This document shows, one piece after another, positions 9,634 through 20,499 of a DNA stretch of 64,000 nucleotides. How positions within the stretch are numbered: the first letter of the stretch is position 1; every line of letters begins with the position of its first letter. A program made the translations under genes and the position numbers. The notes below the pieces were generated by a model. The model ran no database searches. It saw nothing but the letters and a program-made list of their open reading frames with translations, and was not told the origin of the DNA. The DNA is from G965215055 sp965215055 (GTDB lineage Bacteria; Pseudomonadota; Gammaproteobacteria; UBA4575), in assembly GCA_965215055.1 (NCBI GenBank), contig OZ244046.1, positions 310,001-374,000 of the forward strand, given 5' to 3'.

Positions 9634-9659
9634 GTATCACTTTTTATATAAAGTGATAC
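9634..9659. promoter_or_regulatory. Inverted repeat between fic and the HEPN gene, possible operator
   Basis: GTATCACTTT and AAAGTGATAC form perfect 10-base arms around a 6-base AT-only spacer (TTATAT). A related half-site, TTTTGATACA, lies about 20 bases upstream. There is no T-run after it, so an operator is more likely than a terminator. The 156-base gap (9605-9760) is the longest inside the hsdM-hsdS part of the island and probably holds the promoter for the HEPN and HsdS genes. Confidence 0.55.
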
Positions 9660-9760
9660 GCTAGCCCTCTTTTAGTTCATACATGAGAGACAAACGAGAT
9701 AATGGAGACCGCCAGCATTAAAAATCTAAAGAAACCGGGATTTGAAAACAAGCAACAGGC

Positions 9761-10183
9761 ATGAGTATTGATACGAACTACTTCCAGCGGTGTATTCAAA
9801 CACTGGAAGCCGCACTGAAGTACCCGGATCAAAACGACCTCGATGATATTACTTACGATATCTACCGTGCAGCCTGCATCAAGGAATTCGAGATCATCCT
9901 GGAACAAAGCGGCAAACTGCTGAAAAAACGTTTACGTGCCTGGTTCGCAACTAACCGGGAAGCCGATCGCCTTACCTTCAGAGACATATTCCGCCATGCT
10001 GCCAAACACGATTTAATCGACGTGCAGGCGTGCGAGCGCTGGCTGCAATACCGCGACAATCGCAACAATACGGCGCACAACTACGGCGAAGGCTTTACAG
10101 GGTCTACCTTGAAGCTGTTGCCAGGCTTCCTCGCTGATGCCAAAGCCTTGGCTGACGTAATCGAGGAAGCGAAAGATGACTGA
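9761..10183 (+). CDS. HEPN-domain toxin-like protein (HI0074/HepT type)
   Basis: Helical protein of 140 residues of the nucleotidyltransferase substrate-binding (HI0074) family. It carries the RX4HXY motif of HepT-type HEPN RNases: R101, H106 and Y108 in RNNTAHNY. In HepT/MntA systems this Tyr is adenylylated by the MntA nucleotidyltransferase, which silences the toxin. Here the following gene starts 8 bases before this one stops and begins with a MntA-like domain. The pair is therefore a likely toxin-antitoxin module placed inside an RM operon. RNase activity is inferred from the motif only. Confidence 0.88.
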   Translation: MSIDTNYFQRCIQTLEAALKYPDQNDLDDITYDIYRAACIKEFEIILEQSGKLLKKRLRAWFATNREADRLTFRDIFRHAAKHDLIDVQACERWLQYRDNRNNTAHNYGEGFTGSTLKLLPGFLADAKALADVIEEAKDD

Positions 10184-11879
10184 GCAACTGCACCTCGAGC
10201 CGAGGCACCGCGAACAACTTGAGGCACTGTTGCGCGAGCACCTGCCCGACGTGGAAGTCTGGGCCTATGGAAGCCGCGTGAGCGGCCAAAGCCATGACGG
10301 TAGTGATCTCGACTTGGTGCTGCGCGGACCAGACCTGCAAGAAATAGAAATTGGACAGCTTGCCGACTTCACCGAAGCTATCCAGAGGTCCACTATCCCC
10401 TTCCTGGTAGAAGCCCGCGACTGGGCACGCCTGCCGGAGAGCTTTCACCGCGAGATTGAGAAGAAATATGTGCCCATCTCTGCTTCGTTGACCAGCGGCC
10501 CTGCAAGCATGACAGCAACTCTTACAGTTGAATCGAGTGAGTGGCAAGAATTTGAATTTGCTACCTTATGTGACATTAAGAGAGGAGCTTCACCACGTCC
10601 TATTCATGAATGGATTTCAGAGGAAGGTATTCCTTGGGTGAAGATAGCTGATGCCTCGGCAACTAATTCACGTTTCATCGAATATACGAAAGAACGAATT
10701 CGACCAAATGGGGTTGCCAAAAGTGTCTCTGTTTTTCCTGGTGATTTGATTCTTAGCAACAGCGCAACACCTGGTATTCCAAGGTTTGTCGGTATCGAAG
10801 CATGTATTCATGACGGCTGGCTATTGCTTCGTGATTTTCGAGGTATCGACAAGCTATTTTGTTACTACCTGCTCCTATTTGAGAAACCACGTTTAATTCG
10901 ACAGGGAAGCGGTACAGTTTTTACTAATCTAAAGACGGAGATACTTAAAAGGCATCGTGTGAAGATTCCATCTCTCCCTGAACAACGTGCCATCGCCCAC
11001 GTCCTCGGCACGCTGGATGACAAGATCGAACTGAACCGCCGTATGAACGAGACACTGGAAGAAATGGCGCAAGCATTATTCAAGTCATGGTTTGTGGACT
11101 TCGACCCCGTCCACGCAAAGGCTGCCCTCAGAGATCATCCCTCCTCAAAGGGAAGCGACTGGACAGTCGAACGCGCCCGCGCTTACCTCGACAGAATGGA
11201 CCCAGACATCGCCGCCCTCTTCCCCGACCGCTTCGTGAACTCAGAGTTAGGCCAGATACCGGAAGGATGGGAAGTTGGAACGATTGACCAGCTTGCTACA
11301 GTTGTGGGAGGAACCACACCTAGCACCAAGAACCGCAGCTACTGGGAAGGCGGCACTCACTACTGGGCAACGCCAAAGGATCTTTCTACTCTCTCCACAC
11401 CGGTTCTCTTGAGAACTGAACGTAAGATTACGGATGCTGGTCTAGCTAAGATTAGTTCAGGGCTTCTACCACGTGGCACAGTGCTTTTGTCGTCGAGGGC
11501 ACCTATCGGTTACCTTGCCATTGCAGAGATTCCGGTAGCCATCAACCAAGGGTTTATTGCTATACCGCCCTCACGAGGAGTATCGAACCTGTTTATACTT
11601 TACTGGAGCAAGGCGTCCCAGGAAGAGATAGTCAACTACGCGAATGGTTCGACTTTTCTTGAAATAAGCAAAAGTAACTTTCGCCAACTTGTCTTAGTTT
11701 TGCCAAGAAAGGCAGTTATGACCGCGTTCGAGAAGCATATCCGCCCGCTCCATGACCGAGTCGTCTCAAACGAGCGCGAATCCGGTAACCTTACTGTCCT
11801 GCGAGATGCATTGTTGCCAAAGCTGGTATCAGGAGAAATACGGGTGGGCGCACAATCAGTGTTCGATTTAAGAGGGTAG
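10176..11879 (+). CDS. hsdS: Fusion of MntA-like nucleotidyltransferase and type I specificity subunit HsdS
   Basis: Residues 1-102 are a minimal nucleotidyltransferase with the exact GSX10DXD motif (G32, S33, D44, D46 in GSRVSGQSHDGSDLD), ending in a typical IEKKYVPI strand. From about 118 the protein is HsdS: target-recognition domain 1 (SEWQEF to about 265), conserved region 1 (LPEQRAIAHVLGTLDDKIE) with its long helix to about 310, target-recognition domain 2 (about 350-530) and conserved region 2 with LRDALLPKLVSGEIRV. The frame is continuous with no stop between the parts. An internal ATG at codon 112 (10509) could start HsdS alone, but no Shine-Dalgarno sequence precedes it. HsdS sets the DNA target; the antitoxin domain would tie HEPN silencing to HsdS production (inference). 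Confidence 0.92.
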   Translation: MTEQLHLEPRHREQLEALLREHLPDVEVWAYGSRVSGQSHDGSDLDLVLRGPDLQEIEIGQLADFTEAIQRSTIPFLVEARDWARLPESFHREIEKKYVPISASLTSGPASMTATLTVESSEWQEFEFATLCDIKRGASPRPIHEWISEEGIPWVKIADASATNSRFIEYTKERIRPNGVAKSVSVFPGDLILSNSATPGIPRFVGIEACIHDGWLLLRDFRGIDKLFCYYLLLFEKPRLIRQGSGTVFTNLKTEILKRHRVKIPSLPEQRAIAHVLGTLDDKIELNRRMNETLEEMAQALFKSWFVDFDPVHAKAALRDHPSSKGSDWTVERARAYLDRMDPDIAALFPDRFVNSELGQIPEGWEVGTIDQLATVVGGTTPSTKNRSYWEGGTHYWATPKDLSTLSTPVLLRTERKITDAGLAKISSGLLPRGTVLLSSRAPIGYLAIAEIPVAINQGFIAIPPSRGVSNLFILYWSKASQEEIVNYANGSTFLEISKSNFRQLVLVLPRKAVMTAFEKHIRPLHDRVVSNERESGNLTVLRDALLPKLVSGEIRVGAQSVFDLRG

Positions 11880-11884
11880 TGTAA

Positions 11885-12706
11885 ATGAAAAAAACTAAAC
11901 GATACCCTCATACATACTTTTCTGCCGATGTTCTAAGAGAAGGATATCAAACATTTCTGCATCAAATTAATCCTAGAAAAAAGCACCAACCTATCTACTC
12001 TCTTAATGTTGATGTTGACGGTGCCGAAATTGGGCATGACTCGGTGGAAGAATTTTTTTCTGATTATCGCCAAGCCAAAGGATCTGCATGTTTCAGAATT
12101 ACTCTTGGTTTTGGCACCTCTCATCTAATAAGCGAATTTTCAGTGTCAGTATTTAGTACAGGTGACAACAGAAATACTACTATTGAGATAAAGGCTCCAG
12201 ATCGCTCCAAAATCGAAGCCGTATTCAATGTTTTCGAAAAACATGCTGCGGATTCTAAATTACCAGTTGTACCTTCCTTCACGAAGCCTACGATTTTCAT
12301 TGGACATGGCCAAGATATTCAGTGGAGAGATATTAAGGATCATCTTCAAGATAAGCACGGATATGAAATTGTGACCTATGAAGTTGGTGCACGGGCTGGG
12401 CATGAAATACGAGATATCCTTGAGGAAATGCTCAAGGAAAGTGCATTCGCAATTTTAGTGATGACAGGAGAAGACGAAACAAAGGACGGTAAATTTCAGC
12501 CGCGACTGAATGTAGTTCATGAGTTAGGTCTCTTCCAGGGACGCTTAGGATTCAGCCGTGCCATAATCCTATTGGAAGAAGGTGTAGAGGAATTTTCGAA
12601 CATTTTCGGAGTCCATCAGATACGGTTCTCTAAAGGTAACATTAAGGCGACCTTCGGTGATGTTTTGGCAACGCTCCGAAGAGAGTTTCCCGAAAGCTCC
12701 GGCTAG
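11885..12706 (+). CDS. TIR-like nucleotide-binding protein (PF10137 type)
   Basis: The C-terminal half (about 138-270) matches the predicted nucleotide-binding TIR-like fold used by CAP12/Pycsar-type effectors: TIFIGHGQDIQWRDIKDHL, then YEVGARAGHEIRDILEEML, FAILVMTGEDE and RLNVVHELGLFQGRLG. Such domains often cleave NAD+ in anti-phage defence. The N-terminal 130 residues are an unrecognised domain that could be a sensor. It starts 5 bases after hsdS and so is cotranscribed. No cyclic-nucleotide synthase is visible nearby, so its trigger is unknown. Confidence 0.82.
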   Translation: MKKTKRYPHTYFSADVLREGYQTFLHQINPRKKHQPIYSLNVDVDGAEIGHDSVEEFFSDYRQAKGSACFRITLGFGTSHLISEFSVSVFSTGDNRNTTIEIKAPDRSKIEAVFNVFEKHAADSKLPVVPSFTKPTIFIGHGQDIQWRDIKDHLQDKHGYEIVTYEVGARAGHEIRDILEEMLKESAFAILVMTGEDETKDGKFQPRLNVVHELGLFQGRLGFSRAIILLEEGVEEFSNIFGVHQIRFSKGNIKATFGDVLATLRREFPESSG

Positions 12707-12836
12707 CCGCCGAAAGGTATACCCTACTCCAGCAAACCAAACTCTAAACTTTCTATGTAGCATGACCGCCTTCACCGAGGCCGATAGTCAATTCATCTCT
12801 TTAACCTAGCTAAACGGCTTCGAGTACTCTTATAAC

Positions 12837-14270
12837 ATGGGAATACGCATACAACCTCGTGATATCGAAGTACCTCCGGACGATCCTTTCAAAAACGACC
12901 TGCTCGGTCGAAAGAAACCCATTGAGGTACTCACTCATCTAGTTGGTTCTTTTGAAGGCCCGTGTGTTTTGGCAGTCGATGCCGAATGGGGCAACGGAAA
13001 AACGACGTTTCTCAAGATTTGGGCGCAGTACTTGCGCAACCAGCAGTTTCCAATTGTCGAGTTCAATGCATGGGAGAATGATTTCTCCGAAGATCCTTTT
13101 GTCACTTTATCGACGGAACTAACGGAGGGGCTTCAGGCAATTGGTAATGGACCGATGGAGGAGAATATCACCGAAGTAAAGAAGTATGCCAAGGAAGTTA
13201 TTCGACGAGTCATCCCAGGGGTTATTCGTTTTACAACAGCAAGCGTTTTGGATATCAGCCCGCTATTTGAAAAGGAAGTTGGCAGTGCTCTCGCGTCTTA
13301 TGCCGAAGAAAAGTTGTCTGCATACGGGAAGGCAAAAGAATCAATCAAGAAGTTCAGGCGTGCGTTGCAGGATATAGCTGATGAGCTTTCAGAAAAAAAC
13401 GATGGTAAGCCCCTGGTCGTGATCATTGACGAGTTGGACAGGTGTCGTCCTTCCTACGCTGTTGAGCTTCTTGAGGTCGCCAAGCATCTGTTCACAGTAG
13501 ATCATGTTGTTTTCGTGTTGGCTGTTAATCGCTCTGAGCTTGCCAATTCCGTCACAGCACTCTACGGTAGTGATTTTGATGCTCAAGAGTATCTGCGCCG
13601 TTTCTTTGATGTAGACTTCCGACTGCCTGATCCCGGACAAGACACATTTATCAATGGGATGCTTTTGGCAATAGGGATAGACGATTACTTCAAGCGAACG
13701 AAAGACAATGAGGTACACCAAGAAATTGATACCATCCGAGGATTGTTATATTACTTTTTTAGTGTACACAATCTCAGTCTTCGAACAATTGCACAGTCCA
13801 TCCATTGTCTGGGGCTGGTATTCGCTTCATTAGGCAACAACCGGCGGTCTTTTATGCTGGCAACTGTTGTAGCCTTGATCTTGCGGACGATTGATACCAA
13901 TCTCTATTACAGATTTGTTCGGCGCGAAATTTCAGATCTCGAGGTCGTTAACAAGATCTTTGACCGGTCTGAAGCAAGCAGTCTTCAAGTAAAGCAGGAG
14001 CCCCTTCCTTATGAAGCGATATTTGAAGCTATAGTCATAATAGCTGCTCAAGAACTTTCTTACTCGATAAGTTCGCCACTCTATGAGAGATATCAGGACA
14101 TGGTTGGAGACGAAGCAGCACACAAGGTAGACCGAAAGCATGCAAAAGATGTCATTAATTTAATTGGAGAACAGCTTGGGTCTAGAATCGCCCCTTTGAG
14201 AAAGATTGGGTTCATAGAGTCGGTTGAGCGACTCGAACTGTTATCCTCTGACCTTCTCCCAAGAGAGTAG
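12837..14270 (+). CDS. KAP-family P-loop NTPase
   Basis: The Walker A motif lies in AEWGNGKTTFLK (about 49-60) and Walker B in PLVVIIDELDRCRP (about 192-205). FNAWE near 76-80 and ELDRCRPSYAVELLEVAKHLF are hallmark KAP sequences. KAP NTPases are membrane-associated or soluble STAND-like ATPases, often carried by phages or defence islands. No clear transmembrane insert is visible here; the region near 120-150 is only mildly hydrophobic. A 130-base gap from the TIR gene may hold a separate promoter. A role in defence is inferred from position. Confidence 0.88.
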   Translation: MGIRIQPRDIEVPPDDPFKNDLLGRKKPIEVLTHLVGSFEGPCVLAVDAEWGNGKTTFLKIWAQYLRNQQFPIVEFNAWENDFSEDPFVTLSTELTEGLQAIGNGPMEENITEVKKYAKEVIRRVIPGVIRFTTASVLDISPLFEKEVGSALASYAEEKLSAYGKAKESIKKFRRALQDIADELSEKNDGKPLVVIIDELDRCRPSYAVELLEVAKHLFTVDHVVFVLAVNRSELANSVTALYGSDFDAQEYLRRFFDVDFRLPDPGQDTFINGMLLAIGIDDYFKRTKDNEVHQEIDTIRGLLYYFFSVHNLSLRTIAQSIHCLGLVFASLGNNRRSFMLATVVALILRTIDTNLYYRFVRREISDLEVVNKIFDRSEASSLQVKQEPLPYEAIFEAIVIIAAQELSYSISSPLYERYQDMVGDEAAHKVDRKHAKDVINLIGEQLGSRIAPLRKIGFIESVERLELLSSDLLPRE

Positions 14271-14291
14271 CTGAAGTATGCTGGTTACAGA

Positions 14292-14333
14292 TTACTCAGA
14301 GTACTGAGTAAAATTACTCACTACATTGAGTAA
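14292..14333. promoter_or_regulatory. Twin inverted-repeat operator upstream of hsdR
   Basis: Two identical-armed palindromes, TTACTCA-N6-TGAGTAA, at 14292-14311 and 14314-14333. Their centres are 22 bases apart, about two helical turns, which suits cooperative binding of two dimers on one DNA face. They lie 58 bases before the hsdR start. The regulator is not identified; the winged helix of the Fic protein and the HEPN/MNT pair are candidates. Confidence 0.65.
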
Positions 14334-14390
14334 ATTGTTAGCATACCCCCATCCAAAAATAAAAGAGTTCGTCTGATACGCTGCCAAGTA

Positions 14391-17558
<3,168 letters not shown>

Positions 17559-17729
17559 ACTGTTCTTTGTTAAAAAGTAGCTGCCGACGGTTCAAAAGCC
17601 AATGCCTATTTATTGAAATTGGGGAAGGCTTAGTACATCGGCTGGTCAACTGAAAGCAGCTACGTCTCCACGAAGGTTTTCGTCTATCTCTCCTTTACTT
17701 TTCTCTTGCGAACGTTGTGCAAGGATTTA

Positions 17730-18272
17730 TTACCTGGTCGCCTTGGCAATTTCCTCAAAGTCGACGTCTTTATATTTGAACGTATAGCTCTTCATCAGGC
17801 TTTCCCCGTAGTTTTCCACCCAGTCTTTGTGCAGTGCCAAATCCGTATGAGGCGGAGGAGTAATTGTAAACGTCACGGAGTATGGGTCCGAGATCTTTCC
17901 CGGAAGAGAGATGTTCCTGGCGTAATGAAAGTTGTCTATCAGGTTGATATGTGGAGGTAAGTCAATAAACGTGCTTATGCCCGTAGTTTGATTTACGACC
18001 CTTGCAGTAACGCGAAGATAAGGTACAAACCCTCCCGGAGGCGTTCCTTCCGGAATTTTATCTTCCGCCCAATTCACGCGCGCCTCGATATGGACGTGTG
18101 TCTCGCTTTCGTCAATGTGAAGGGTGCTGGGCATGATTTGGTCTTTTACGGCACCTTCGAAAATAAACACGATACCGGGTGGTACGTTTTCTTCACCGAT
18201 GACCAGTTCAACGGCATGTGCCGCTGTAAAGCCTGTTAAAAGCAAAATTGCCAGCAAAGTATTTCTAATCAT
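17730..18272 (-). CDS. Periplasmic iron-transport protein, P19/FetP/Tp34 family
   Basis: A signal peptide (MIRNTLLAILLLTGFTAAHA) is followed by a beta-rich domain resembling P19 of Campylobacter and FetP: HVHIEARVNWAED, GGFVPYLRVTARVVN, and YSVTFTITPPPHTDLALHKD. These periplasmic proteins bind Cu/Fe and help ferrous iron uptake, usually with an FTR1-like permease. No permease gene is adjacent here, so it is an orphan in this window. It lies behind a Fur box and a small 91-residue gene on the same strand, consistent with iron repression. The match is divergent and based on motif memory. Confidence 0.75.
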   Translation of the reverse strand: MIRNTLLAILLLTGFTAAHAVELVIGEENVPPGIVFIFEGAVKDQIMPSTLHIDESETHVHIEARVNWAEDKIPEGTPPGGFVPYLRVTARVVNQTTGISTFIDLPPHINLIDNFHYARNISLPGKISDPYSVTFTITPPPHTDLALHKDWVENYGESLMKSYTFKYKDVDFEEIAKATR

Positions 18273-18297
18273 TGGATTCTCCTTGGTTAATCCCTGG

Positions 18298-18573
18298 TTA
18301 GTGAATGGAACGAACAGGTTTGATAAGTTGAGTGCCCTGGTACTCTATGTAGACGCAAAAACTGCCTTCATAATCATTGACTGTTCCAATTCGTGCCTCA
18401 CCATTTCTGATTGCACACAGCATGGACCACTTCGATTCGCAAAAGGCGCGGGCTACCACGTCAATACTTCGTAGTACTGATTCTTTAATTCTTTCGTATT
18501 CAGCCGGCTGAAAGTTCACCAGTGCCCGATTGATTAACGGCCTGGAGGCTGATGAAGGCTGGTTCTCTGTCAC
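18298..18573 (-). CDS. Small protein of unknown function, Fur-associated
   Basis: A 91-residue soluble protein with two Cys and a C-terminal beta-rich part (FCVYIEYQGTQLIKPVRSI). Not recognised. It starts 41 bases downstream of the Fur box and precedes the P19-like gene by 25 bases, so it is probably cotranscribed and iron-regulated. Confidence 0.55.
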   Translation of the reverse strand: MTENQPSSASRPLINRALVNFQPAEYERIKESVLRSIDVVARAFCESKWSMLCAIRNGEARIGTVNDYEGSFCVYIEYQGTQLIKPVRSIH

Positions 18574-18613
18574 TTTGATACTCCCGGTTAATTCTATGTT
18601 TGTAAATAGTAAT

Positions 18614-18632
18614 AAGAATGATTAGCATTGTC
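18614..18632 (-). promoter_or_regulatory. Fur box
   Basis: Read on the minus strand, GACAATGCTAATCATTCTT matches the classical 19-base consensus GATAATGATAATCATTATC at 15 or 16 positions by eye. It lies upstream of the 91-residue gene and the P19-like gene, whose predicted job is iron uptake. Confidence 0.75.
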
Positions 18633-18758
18633 AAATAATAATTTATCCAGGAGTAGCTATGGCTTTCTTTACAATCCAAAAATTAAGCTTCGGGAGGCAT
18701 CAACAAACCGGATTGTTTTTCAAGTTGAGGGAGATTTGGACAGCAGGCTATTGATTTA

Positions 18759-18846
18759 TGGCGGAGAGGGAGGGATTCGAACCCCCGGACCCTTTCGAGT
18801 CAACGGTTTTCAAGACCGCCGCATTAAACCGCTCTGCCACCTCTCC
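18759..18846 (-). tRNA. tRNA-Ser (TGA anticodon)
   Basis: The minus strand gives acceptor GGAGAGG pairing with CCTCTCC, discriminator G and encoded CCA. The anticodon loop CTTGAAA contains TGA. The T-arm contains GGTTCGAATCC, and the long variable arm is typical of tRNA-Ser. Flanking DNA shows no integrase or att-like repeat. Confidence 0.97.
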
Positions 18847-19066
18847 CCTGTTATCAAAGGATTTACCCTGTCTGCCGCCGGTTTTGGCAAAAGACGTGGT
18901 CCTGCCGCCTTGACACTGCTTGCGATTCGCCAAGCGATACCTGACGATACTTTGAACTGCCACGCCTTGAGTTGTCTAAATAAATAACATAAATAGACTT
19001 GAATTAGAATGAAATATCATTATGTTAGTAACATAGATTATTACTTTATCTGGAGTATGACTTATT

Positions 19067-19744
19067 ATGGATAATCCTCGATTCCCTACCAGCAGCATTG
19101 CGCGCACGCGCGAGAGTGCCTTAGCAACCAATAAGGTACTTCGCAATACTTACGCGCTACTGTCGGCTACCCTGATCTTCAGCGCGTTCATGGCCATGAT
19201 TTCAACCATGTTGAACGTCGGTCACGGCACCAGCCTGGCGTGTTCTTTCGGTGCCCTGGCATTGATCTGGTTTGTGCTGCCGCGCACTGCGGAATCTGCA
19301 ACCGGCGTTGCCGTAGTATTTGCCTTTACAGGCTTACTCGGGTTCGGGTTGGGTCCAGTGCTAAATCACTATCTCAGCATGGCTAACGGGCCTGAATTGA
19401 TTGCCACTTCAATGGGAGGCACTGCGATTATCTTCCTGGGTTTGTCCGGATATGCACTGAAAAGTCAGCGTGACTTCAGCTTTCTGGGCGGCTTTTTGTT
19501 TGCCGGTCTGATTGTTGTACTGCTGGCTGCACTGGCAAGCCTGTTCCTGCAAATGCCGGGGTTGTGGCTGGCAATCAATGCCGTAGTTATTATGATTTTC
19601 AGCGGCTTTATACTGTTTGATACCAGTCGCATTATAAATGGCGGGGTAACGAACTACGTATTGGCTACTACCTCAATATACTTGAGCATTTACAATATTT
19701 TTATTTCCCTGCTGCACTTGTTGGGTTTTGCCAGTAACGACTGA
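19067..19744 (+). CDS. Bax inhibitor-1 family membrane protein (YccA-like)
   Basis: Inner-membrane protein of 225 residues with about seven hydrophobic helices and the family's C-terminal FDTSRIINGG near 184-193, followed by YLSIYNIFISLLHLLG. E. coli YccA is a substrate and modulator of the FtsH protease. GGAG at 19052-19055 lies about 11 bases before the ATG. The upstream region is AT-rich, as expected for a promoter. Confidence 0.93.
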   Translation: MDNPRFPTSSIARTRESALATNKVLRNTYALLSATLIFSAFMAMISTMLNVGHGTSLACSFGALALIWFVLPRTAESATGVAVVFAFTGLLGFGLGPVLNHYLSMANGPELIATSMGGTAIIFLGLSGYALKSQRDFSFLGGFLFAGLIVVLLAALASLFLQMPGLWLAINAVVIMIFSGFILFDTSRIINGGVTNYVLATTSIYLSIYNIFISLLHLLGFASND

Positions 19745-19813
19745 GCTGGTTTCGGTTGCCGGGAATTGATCACGTTATTGTTGCGCTGAAGTTCTGCGCG
19801 TAGCAGGTATCCA

Positions 19814-19999
19814 ATGGACTGGGTGAAGATCGGCTATGCTGTCCTTGCCATAGCACTGATCATCTTCATTTATCCGGCAGCCAGGTATTGGCTAAAAAAC
19901 AGCCCGACTGCCAAAGAGGGTGACTGGCAGGCATTTTTGTTGCCTATTGGTCTGGTCATCCTTTTTGTAGCGGGGTTGATGTGGATCGTGAGTCGATAG
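19814..19999 (+). CDS. Small two-TM membrane protein, unknown function
   Basis: A 61-residue protein with two hydrophobic helices (about 5-26 and 40-59) and a short charged loop (NSPTAKEGDW). It is 69 bases after the YccA-like gene and probably in its operon. The pattern is common among unannotated inner-membrane proteins of gammaproteobacteria. Confidence 0.65.
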   Translation: MDWVKIGYAVLAIALIIFIYPAARYWLKNSPTAKEGDWQAFLLPIGLVILFVAGLMWIVSR

Positions 20000-20000
20000 A

Positions 20001-20483
20001 TCAATCACGAAAGTTATCGAATTGCAGCGGTAGCCCCAAGTCCGCATCTTCGAGAATAGCAATTACTTTTTGAAGGTCGTCGCGCTTTTTACCGGTTACA
20101 CGCAGCTTTTCTCCCTGGATAGCCGTCTGAACCTTGATCTTGGACCCCTTGATCAACTTGACCATCCTGGTTGCCGTTTCTCTGTCAATGCCTTGACGAA
20201 TAACAATTGGCTGCCTGGCACGCATATTTGCTTCTTCCACTTTGCCTCGCTGCATGCAACTCACGTCAATGCCTCGCCGCGCCATTTTCTTTACCAAGAT
20301 GTCGTAGATTTGATCCAGTTGAAACTCTGACTGCCCGTCAAGGCGTAAATGAGCATCTTCTTGCACTACTTTTGCGTCAGAGCCTTTGAAGTCATAGCGG
20401 TTCGCGATTTCACGGTTGGCCTGATCGACGGCGTTACTCAATTCATGTGCGTCTACTTCTGACACTGTATCAAATGAAGGCAT
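20001..20483 (-). CDS. YajQ-family nucleotide-binding protein
   Basis: Small soluble protein (160 residues) with the family start MPSFDTVSEVDAHELSNAVDQ and end ADLGLPLQFDNFRD. Members bind cyclic di-GMP or other nucleotides and influence transcription in Xanthomonas. The length and ends match the family exactly. It lies 16 bases downstream of serS on the same strand. Confidence 0.95.
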   Translation of the reverse strand: MPSFDTVSEVDAHELSNAVDQANREIANRYDFKGSDAKVVQEDAHLRLDGQSEFQLDQIYDILVKKMARRGIDVSCMQRGKVEEANMRARQPIVIRQGIDRETATRMVKLIKGSKIKVQTAIQGEKLRVTGKKRDDLQKVIAILEDADLGLPLQFDNFRD

Positions 20484-20499
20484 ACGTTAAGGTTCCTCC

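Noticed and set aside
8645..9640. Antisense frame opposite fic
   Set aside because: The fic motif HPFLDGNGRLGR is on the plus strand and the frame has no recognisable domain.
18759..18846. tRNA-Ser as an integration site
   Set aside because: No integrase gene or repeated tRNA 3' end was seen nearby; the RM island lies 1.2 kb away without a matching repeat.
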